A stretch of DNA of 64,000 bases from contig NZ_NQKY01000014.1 in NCBI RefSeq assembly GCF_002252675.1, forward strand, positions 19,383 to 83,382, read 5' to 3'. Positions 58,149 to 64,000 of this stretch are shown one piece after another (the stretch's first letter is position 1; each line of letters starts with the position of its first letter). This DNA is from Synechococcus sp. BO 8801 (GTDB lineage: Bacteria > Cyanobacteriota > Cyanobacteriia > PCC-6307 > Cyanobiaceae). The notes beneath the pieces are model-generated. The model searched no databases and was not told where the DNA came from. It saw only the letters and a program-made list of their open reading frames with translations. The position numbers and the translations under genes are program-made.

Positions 58149-58776
58149 CGCCGTAGACCTCCTGAATCTTCGCCAGTGCCTCTTCGCTGAGCACCAGCTT
58201 GTTGGCATGGAGCAGATCGAACACGTTGAGCTGATCGGCGGCGATCAGCTTCACCTTCTCGAGATTGCGCACCGAGCGGGTCACCGCCTCGGGAGCGCCA
58301 TCGAGGATCAGCAGCACCTTGGCGCCGGCCTCGATGCCGAAGCGGGACAGGGCGGCGGTGATCTCCTTCGTTTTGGGGGTGTCGAGCCCGGCGCCGAAGC
58401 CCTTCACCACGATGATGTCCGCGACGCGGCTCATCAGGGCGGTGCGCAGGGCCAGGCGACGCTCCTTGCGGTTCATCGCCACGGCATAGCTGCGGGGCTT
58501 GGGTCCGAAGATCACGCCACCGCCGGGCCGCAGGGGGGTGCGGATCGAGCCCTGGCGGGCCCGGCCGGTGCCTTTCTGCTTGTAGGGCTTGCGACCGCCA
58601 CCGGCCACTTCGGCGCGGGTGAGGGTGCTGGCGGTGCCCTGACGGGTATGGGCCAGCTGGCGCACGACGGCGCGGTGGAGCAGGCCGTTGGCGGATGTTT
58701 CCTTGGCGACCTTGAGGTCGAGGGGAGCTTTGCCGCTCTCCTTGCCTTGCCAGTCGCGAATCACACAGTCAGTCAT
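58141..58776 (-). CDS. rplD: 50S ribosomal protein L4
   Basis: A 211-aa L4 with the tunnel-constriction loop [20 protein letters not shown] and a C-terminal domain ending in [11 protein letters not shown]. In E. coli, L4 also represses its own operon at transcription and translation; whether that applies here cannot be seen. 11 bp after rplC. Confidence 0.97.
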   Translation of the reverse strand: MTDCVIRDWQGKESGKAPLDLKVAKETSANGLLHRAVVRQLAHTRQGTASTLTRAEVAGGGRKPYKQKGTGRARQGSIRTPLRPGGGVIFGPKPRSYAVAMNRKERRLALRTALMSRVADIIVVKGFGAGLDTPKTKEITAALSRFGIEAGAKVLLILDGAPEAVTRSVRNLEKVKLIAADQLNVFDLLHANKLVLSEEALAKIQEVYGDV

Positions 58777-58787
58777 GGGTGTTCTCC

Positions 58788-59435
58788 TCAGTTCGCTGCG
58801 GGGACGCCCACCCGCCGGGCCGGGCGGATGTCGAGCAGGGCGCCGGGCTTGCCGGGTACCGAGCCCTTGACGACGAGCAGATTGCGTTCCGCATCCACCT
58901 TGAGGATGGTGAGGCCGCGGGTGGTGATCTGCTTGCCGCCATAGCGACCGGCCATCCGCTTGCCGGGGTAGACCCGGCCTGGGGTGGTGCCGGCGCCGAT
59001 GGAGCCTGGCTCTCGGTGGTTCTTGGAGCCGTGGCTCATGGGACCGCGGCTGAAGCCGTGGCGCTTCTGGAGGCCCGAGAAACCACGACCGATCGTGTCG
59101 CCGCTGACGTCGACCTTCTGGCCGGGGGCGAAGTCACCGACGGTGACGGCGGCCCCGAGCTCGAGGCCGTCGATGGCCTCCAGCCGGTACTCCTTGAGGT
59201 GCCGCAGGGGCGCCTCGCCGGATTTGGCCAGGTGGCCCTTGGCCGGCTTGTTGACGAGCTTGTCGCGCGTCTCGCCGAAGCCGAGCTGCACCGCGGTGTA
59301 GCCGTCGGTGGCTTCGCTCTTGAGTTGGGTGATGCGGCAGGGACCCGCTTCGATCAGGGTGACCGGAATGGATTTGCCTTCTTCGTCGAAGAACTGGGAC
59401 ATACCCAGCTTCTTCCCGAGAATGCCGATGGACAT
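58788..59435 (-). CDS. rplC: 50S ribosomal protein L3
   Basis: A 215-aa L3 starting [20 protein letters not shown], with the GHRQPGSI-type tip region in this species as [20 protein letters not shown] and the methylated-glutamine loop nearby. It initiates 50S assembly near the peptidyl-transferase centre. It is the first gene of the S10-type cluster here; S10 itself is not upstream but is expected after tuf in the str operon, as in other cyanobacteria. Confidence 0.97.
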   Translation of the reverse strand: MSIGILGKKLGMSQFFDEEGKSIPVTLIEAGPCRITQLKSEATDGYTAVQLGFGETRDKLVNKPAKGHLAKSGEAPLRHLKEYRLEAIDGLELGAAVTVGDFAPGQKVDVSGDTIGRGFSGLQKRHGFSRGPMSHGSKNHREPGSIGAGTTPGRVYPGKRMAGRYGGKQITTRGLTILKVDAERNLLVVKGSVPGKPGALLDIRPARRVGVPAAN

Positions 59436-59847
59436 GGGAGGGAGAACAACACCAGCTGGACTGCCGAGGCGTGCCGCCATGGATCTGGGCCGAGGCCCGA
59501 CATCCGTGGAGGACCCGCTGGACGGCGGGGGGGCTGAATTCGTGGAATCGCAGATTGACCCGAGGGTCAGGAGCTAGCGAGGCGAATCAGCGGGCTGGGA
59601 CTTGCCGGAAGCGGTGAGGCCTCGGGCAGTATCCCGACGGTCCGGACAGCGACGAGCGCTGCAGGAGTCGTACGGGCCGGGAAGGGTTCGTCACCACTGA
59701 CGGACCCCGTACCGTTCTCTGGAGGCCCGGCTAGCGGACGGGCACAGATCTTCGGCACAAGAGACAACAGTACCCCATGGTGTGCACCACCACCCCTGGG
59801 ACCCTCATCGGCTGCCAGACTCAGCCCCGATTCGCCTGCCGCTCCCG
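59436..59847. promoter_or_regulatory. 412-bp divergent region between rplC and ndhN
   Basis: No gene is seen. On the minus strand a weak -10-like GATACT lies at 59633-59628, which would give rplC a leader of about 185 nt; no good -35 accompanies it. The sequence before it (GTCCGGACCGTCGG) partly resembles the region before rpsL (GTCGGATTGTCG then GATAC). A small inverted repeat TGACCC/GGGTCA lies at 59556-59569. The ndhN promoter must also be here but I cannot place it. Confidence 0.35.
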
Positions 59848-60309
59848 ATGCCCCTGCTGATGACCGGCCGTGGTTTCCGCACCGAGCTGGAGCGCTGCGG
59901 TGCCCTCGCCCTGTTCGTTCCGCTGGAGGGCGGCGCCGAGACCCGGCTGCTGCGGCGGCTGCGGGCGGCCGGCTACCGGGCCCACCTCACCTCCGCCCGC
60001 GGGCTGGGGGATCCGGAGGCCTACCTGCTCCAGATGCACGGCATCCGGCCGCCCCACCTGGGCCACCACAGCGTCGGCCAGGCGGCCGCCGTGGGCGAGG
60101 TGCAGCGGGTGATGCCCCAGCTCGGCCCTGCGCTGGCCGGCGAGGGCCCGGTGCTTCTCTGGCTGCTGGAGGGCCAGGTGCTGAGCAGCTCCGAGCTGGC
60201 CGCCCTCTGCGAGCTCTGCCGCCGCGAACCGCGCCTGAAGCTGGTGGTGGAGATGGGCGGCGCCCGGGCCCTGCGCTGGCAGCCGCTCGAACAGCTCGTG
60301 CCGGCCTGA
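59848..60309 (+). CDS. ndhN: NAD(P)H-quinone oxidoreductase subunit N
   Basis: 153 aa from ATG 59848 ([20 protein letters not shown]); the longer frame adds 22 residues without family support. NdhN is a peripheral, cyanobacteria/plastid-specific subunit of NDH-1, which carries out respiratory and cyclic electron flow and supports CO2 uptake. Family blocks present are [40 protein letters not shown] and [20 protein letters not shown]. It is followed by the antiporter gene after 47 bp. Confidence 0.95.
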   Translation: MPLLMTGRGFRTELERCGALALFVPLEGGAETRLLRRLRAAGYRAHLTSARGLGDPEAYLLQMHGIRPPHLGHHSVGQAAAVGEVQRVMPQLGPALAGEGPVLLWLLEGQVLSSSELAALCELCRREPRLKLVVEMGGARALRWQPLEQLVPA

Positions 60310-60356
60310 GCTGAATTCACCCCATAGCCTGGGTCCGTTCCGCGGACTCCCAGGCC

Positions 60357-61613
60357 TTGAGTGAGCGGCTCGGATTGATCTGGGGTTCGGCCTTCTTCGC
60401 CGGCTCCCTGGCCCAGGCCACGGCCTGGCTCACCGGCCAGCCGGCGGTGGTGCTGCTGCTGGCGGTCGGCCTGATCACGGGCCACGCCGGGTTCGACCTG
60501 GTCCATCCCGAGAACCTGGGGGCCGGCCTGGAGCCCCTGGTCGGCCTGCTGGTGAGTCTGGTGCTCTTCGACGGGGGGCTCAACCTGCGCCTGGCCGGCC
60601 GCGATCTGCAGCGGTCGGTGCTGCAGCTGGTGCTGGTGCGCCTGGTGCTGGGGCTGCCCCTGGCGGCCCTGCTGGCCCATGTCCTGGCGGGGCTGCCCTG
60701 GCCCCTGGCGTTGGTCTACGGCGCGATCGCCCTGGCCACCGGTCCCACGGTGGTCACCCCGATGGTGCGCCAGCTGCGCCTGGCTCCGAAGCTGGGCCAG
60801 CTGCTGGAGGCGGAGGGCCTGATCCTCGAACCGGTCAGTGCGGTGCTGGGCCTGGTGCTGCTCCAGGTGATCCTGGGGGACCTGGGCAGCTGGCAGGAGG
60901 TGGCCTCCCGACTGCTGCTGCGCCTGGGGGGCGGAGTGGTGCTCGGCGGCCTGGCCGGGCTGCTGCTCTCGGAGGCCCTGCGGCGCCTGGGGGCCGTCGC
61001 TGCCTCCCGGGACTCCGAGGGGGCGCCCGCCGCCGGTGGCAACGGACTGGAACTGCAGCTCACCCTTGGGGTGCTGTTTCTGATGTTCAGCGGCTGTGAG
61101 GCGCTGCTGCCGGAGTCGGGCCTGCCGGCGGCGGTGAGCGCCGGGGTGGTGGTGGGGCTGCGCCTTGATGGGGCCGCCACCCAGCTCGACGCCCTGATCC
61201 GCCAGCTGGCCATGCTCGCCATCACCGTGCTGTTTCCCCTGCTGGCGGCCGATGTCTCCTGGGCCGAGCTGAGTCCCCTCGGCCTCGGCGGTCTGGGCTG
61301 TGTGCTGGGCCTGATGCTGATGCGCTGGCCCCTGATCCAGCTGACGGGGCTCGGCCTGCCCAGCCTCGACTGGAAGGAGAAGGCCCTGCTCAGCTGGATC
61401 GCGCCGCGGGGCATCGTCACCGCGGCGGTGGTGAGCCTGTTCGCCCTCGAGCTCGACCGGGCCGAGGTCCCCGGCGGCGCCACCCTCAAGGGGCTGGTGT
61501 TCCTGACCATCCTGCTGACCGTGGGCCTGCAGGGGTTCTCCGCCCCCTGGCTGGTGCAGCGCCTCGGGCTGGCCCAGCCGGAGATCGCGCCGGAGCTGCC
61601 CGGCACCGGCTGA
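60357..61613 (+). CDS. Cation/proton antiporter, CPA1/NhaP-like
   Basis: A 418-aa transporter with about 12 hydrophobic helices, probably starting at TTG 60357 (MSERLGLIWG). The Nha-type core shows LVLFDGGLNL and the GAIALATGPTVVTPMVRQLR region; note that the acidic ion-binding pair typical of many CPA1 proteins (ND/DP) reads TG-P-T here, which leaves ion choice open. The C-terminal WIAPRGIVTAAVVSLFAL is characteristic of NhaP proteins. It sits between ndhN and ldpA and is likely co-transcribed with them. Confidence 0.85.
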   Translation: MSERLGLIWGSAFFAGSLAQATAWLTGQPAVVLLLAVGLITGHAGFDLVHPENLGAGLEPLVGLLVSLVLFDGGLNLRLAGRDLQRSVLQLVLVRLVLGLPLAALLAHVLAGLPWPLALVYGAIALATGPTVVTPMVRQLRLAPKLGQLLEAEGLILEPVSAVLGLVLLQVILGDLGSWQEVASRLLLRLGGGVVLGGLAGLLLSEALRRLGAVAASRDSEGAPAAGGNGLELQLTLGVLFLMFSGCEALLPESGLPAAVSAGVVVGLRLDGAATQLDALIRQLAMLAITVLFPLLAADVSWAELSPLGLGGLGCVLGLMLMRWPLIQLTGLGLPSLDWKEKALLSWIAPRGIVTAAVVSLFALELDRAEVPGGATLKGLVFLTILLTVGLQGFSAPWLVQRLGLAQPEIAPELPGTG

Positions 61614-61658
61614 GGGCCCTGCCGGTGGCAGGATCGTTTCCCCCCACGCGCGCCATCC

Positions 61659-62741
61659 ATGGGTGCCTTGCTCCGGGGCCCCGCGCCGATGCTCCGGCAG
61701 CACCCCGAGCAGGCCCTGGCCGCCGGCGGCTGGGTGAAGCTGATCGGCGGGGCCAGCAACCAGGATCTGGCCGCCATCGAGGACCTGGCCGGCATCCATG
61801 CGCTGGCCGGGGTGCACTGCATCGATGTGGCCGCCGATCCGGCGGTGGTGGCCGCGGCCCGGCGGGGCATGGCCTGGGCCGAGGCCCGCGGCGCGGCCCG
61901 TCCCTGGCTGATGGTCAGCCTCAGTGACGGCCTCGACCCCCACTTCCGCAAGGCCTGGTTCGATCCGGACCGCTGCCCGCCCGCCTGCCCCCGGCCCTGC
62001 GAGCGGGTCTGCCCCGCCCTGGCCATCGGCGGGACCGGGGTGGTGGAGGAGCGCTGCTACGGCTGCGGCCGCTGCCTGCCCGCCTGCCCCCTGGGGCTGA
62101 TCGAGGAGCGCAGCCAGGTGCTGGAGGCCGCCGGCGTGGGGGCCCTGCTGGCGCAGTTGGCCCCGGACGCGGTGGAGCTGCACACCCGGCCGGGGCGGCT
62201 GGAGGCCTTCGGCGATCGGGTGGCCCAGCTGGCCGCCAGCGGGGTGCCGCTGCGCCGGGTGGCGGTGAGCGCGGCCCTGGAGGGAGGGGCCACGGTGGAG
62301 GAGCTGGCGGCGGAGCTCTGGCAGCGGTTCCGCCTGCTGCGTGGGGCCGGCTTCCGGCCGCTCTGGCAGCTGGATGGCCGGCCGATGAGCGGTGATGTGG
62401 GGGCCGGCACGGCCCATGCGGCGGTGGCCCTGCTGGAGCGGCTGGGGCCGCTGGCGCCGCCGGGTCCGCTGCAGCTGGCCGGCGGCACCAATGCCCACAC
62501 CCTGGCGGTGCTGGCCCGCTCCCCGGCGGCCCGGCCCCGGGCGGCCGGGGTCGCGTTTGGGGGGGTGGCCCGCCGCCAGCTCCAGCCCCTGCTGCAGGAG
62601 GCCCTGGCTGAGGGGCGACGGCTGCTGGACCTGCCCCTGCTCTGGCCCCGGGCCCTGGCCATCGCCGAAGCGCTGGTGGCCCCCTGGCTGGCCCGTGGTG
62701 TCAGCGGCCCCCGGGGTCTGGCGGGCCCCGGGCCCGGCTAG
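61659..62741 (+). CDS. ldpA: Light-dependent period protein LdpA
   Basis: A 360-aa Fe-S protein of the circadian input pathway. In Synechococcus elongatus, LdpA senses redox state and adjusts the period of the KaiABC clock to light. The ferredoxin-like cysteines are clear: CPPACPRPCERVCPALAIGG and CYGCGRCLPACPLGLIEE, enough for two 4Fe-4S clusters. The N-terminal LAAGGWVKLIGGASNQDLAA and C-terminal domain match the family. It lies 45 bp after the antiporter gene. Confidence 0.93.
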   Translation: MGALLRGPAPMLRQHPEQALAAGGWVKLIGGASNQDLAAIEDLAGIHALAGVHCIDVAADPAVVAAARRGMAWAEARGAARPWLMVSLSDGLDPHFRKAWFDPDRCPPACPRPCERVCPALAIGGTGVVEERCYGCGRCLPACPLGLIEERSQVLEAAGVGALLAQLAPDAVELHTRPGRLEAFGDRVAQLAASGVPLRRVAVSAALEGGATVEELAAELWQRFRLLRGAGFRPLWQLDGRPMSGDVGAGTAHAAVALLERLGPLAPPGPLQLAGGTNAHTLAVLARSPAARPRAAGVAFGGVARRQLQPLLQEALAEGRRLLDLPLLWPRALAIAEALVAPWLARGVSGPRGLAGPGPG

Positions 62742-62839
62742 AACGAACGGACAGCTCCCCCCGCCGCCCTCTGGAGCCTTCGCCCCCCCCCTCCCTCTCC
62801 CCCCAGCGGGTCACCGACGACCTGGATCGTCTGCTGGCC

Positions 62840-64000
62840 GTGCTGCCGCCTGTGGTGCAGCGGGCCCTGGCGGGGCCGGAGCAGCGGGAGGGCCTGCTGG
62901 AGGTGGTGCTCGACCTGGGGCGGGTGCCGGAGGCCCGCTACCCCGGCCGGGTTCTGGCCCTGGGCAACGACGCGATCGCGCGTTCCGATCTGGCGGCGGT
63001 GCTGCAGCGCCTCGGTCCCTTCGGCGGTGACAACCGGGCCGGCATCGAGCGCACCCTGCACCGCATCAGCGCCATCCGCAATCGCACCGGCGACGTGGTG
63101 GGGCTCACCTGCCGGGTGGGCCGGGCCGTGTTCGGCACCGTGGCGATGGTGCGCGACCTGCTGGACACGGGCCAGTCGCTGCTGCTGATGGGCCGCCCCG
63201 GGGTGGGCAAGACCACGGCCCTGCGGGAGATCGCCCGGGTGCTCGCCGACGACCTGCAGCGCCGGGTGGTGGTGATCGACACCAGCAACGAGATCGCCGG
63301 CGACGGCGACATCCCCCACCCCGCCATCGGCCGGGCCCGGCGGATGCAGGTGGCGCGCCCGGAGCTGCAGCACCAGGTGATGATCGAGGCGGTGGAGAAC
63401 CACATGCCCGAGGTCATCGTCATCGATGAGATCGGCACCGAACTGGAGGCCCAGGCGGCCCGCACCATCGCCGAGCGGGGCGTGATGCTGGTGGCCACGG
63501 CCCACGGCAACGAACTGGCCAACCTGATCCGCAACCCCACCCTCAGCGACCTGGTCGGCGGGATCCAGTCGGTGACCCTGGGGGACGAGGAGGCCCGCCG
63601 CCGGCGCACCCAGAAGACCGTGCTGGAACGGGCGGCCGAGCCCACCTTCCCCCTGGCGGTGGAGATGCACAGCCGGCACCGCTGGCTGGTGCACCGCGAC
63701 GTGGCCGGCACCGTGGATCTGCTGCTGCGCGGCCAGCCCACCCATCCCCAGGTGCGGGAGCTGGGCGGCGACGGCCGCCTGGTGCTGCGCGACGACGGCC
63801 CCGCCCGCCCGGCCGCACCGCCCGCCTGGGCCCCCGCCGCCGTGCCCCCCCGGCGCCCCTGCCCCGCCCCCCTGGCGGTGGTGCCCCTGCCCGATCCGGC
63901 GGCCCCCCGGCCGGCCGCTGCCACCGCCGCCCCGGCGCTGCCCGCCCTGCGGGTCTACGGGGTGGGGCTGGCGGCCCAGCAGCTGGAGGAGGCCGTGCGC
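62840..64000 (+). CDS. AAA-type ATPase of the R3H/Ycf45-like family (partial, cut by window end)
   Basis: At least 387 residues with no stop before the window end. The ATPase domain has Walker A MGRPGVGKTTALREIARVL, Walker B EVIVIDEIGTELEAQ and the following VMLVATAHGNELANL sensor region, as in the stage III sporulation AA-like/Ycf45 proteins of cyanobacteria and plastids. A proline/alanine-rich linker follows from about 63790, and the R3H nucleic-acid-binding domain of the family would lie beyond the edge. GTG 62840 is the first ordinary start, but RVTDDLDRLLA just upstream (from 62807) looks like conserved sequence and has no ATG, GTG or TTG before it, so the true start is unclear. Confidence 0.8.
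   Translation, partial: MLPPVVQRALAGPEQREGLLEVVLDLGRVPEARYPGRVLALGNDAIARSDLAAVLQRLGPFGGDNRAGIERTLHRISAIRNRTGDVVGLTCRVGRAVFGTVAMVRDLLDTGQSLLLMGRPGVGKTTALREIARVLADDLQRRVVVIDTSNEIAGDGDIPHPAIGRARRMQVARPELQHQVMIEAVENHMPEVIVIDEIGTELEAQAARTIAERGVMLVATAHGNELANLIRNPTLSDLVGGIQSVTLGDEEARRRRTQKTVLERAAEPTFPLAVEMHSRHRWLVHRDVAGTVDLLLRGQPTHPQVRELGGDGRLVLRDDGPARPAAPPAWAPAAVPPRRPCPAPLAVVPLPDPAAPRPAAATAAPALPALRVYGVGLAAQQLEEAVR

Overview
The window is from a GC-rich alpha-cyanobacterium, most like Cyanobium or a freshwater/brackish Synechococcus. The evidence is the photosystem I genes (psaA, psaB, psaI, psaL), the NDH-1 subunit NdhN, the circadian factor LdpA, a ferredoxin-type glutamate synthase, and a cyanobacterial ribosomal-protein gene order with L17-TruA-L13-S9-L31-RF1 at the end. 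The genus is an inference from composition and gene order; no database was consulted.

Layout. 1-3.4 kb (minus strand): phosphodiester glycosidase-like secreted protein, an A-type Fe-S carrier-like protein, then rpsL and rpsG, the start of the str operon that continues off the left edge. 3.6-12.9 kb: ferredoxin-dependent glutamate synthase (plus), then on the minus strand a small secreted protein, lipoyl synthase, a CbiG-CobJ fusion of cobalamin synthesis and a secreted protein with an acidic tail; a tRNA-Pro(CGG) lies between lipA and cobJ. 13.0-17.9 kb: psaA-psaB with a recognisable promoter region (RpaB/HLR1-like site, -10, structured leader) and a strong terminator.

18.0-35.1 kb holds the most unusual part: three giant genes in a row (2057, 1129 and 2308 aa), all predicted to be exported without an N-terminal signal and all built from phosphorus-releasing enzymes plus RTX/DUF4114-type C-termini. 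They are a phytase-like plus 5'-nucleotidase protein, a protein with two tandem PhoA-type alkaline phosphatase domains, and an ExeM-type nuclease fused to a PhoD-type phosphatase. A three-repeat Pho-box-like sequence precedes the first gene, and a decayed 3' end of a second copy of the PhoA-type gene lies between genes one and two. I read this as an extracellular cassette for recovering phosphate from nucleic acids and phosphoesters. A lower-GC membrane protein gene follows it.

36.5-43.9 kb: psaL and psaI, a group 2 glycosyltransferase, an NlpC/P60 peptidase, a beta-lactamase-like serine hydrolase, a GAP-family membrane protein, tRNA-Ser(GCT), alanine racemase and an HNH endonuclease. 42.7-59.4 kb (minus strand) is one long ribosomal cluster (rplC to rpmE, then prfA) with secY, adk, rpoA and truA inside; truA appears to start at CTG in a CTGA overlap with rplQ. 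59.8-64.0 kb (plus): ndhN, a cation/proton antiporter, ldpA, and an AAA-type nucleotide-binding protein of the R3H/Ycf45-like family cut by the window end.
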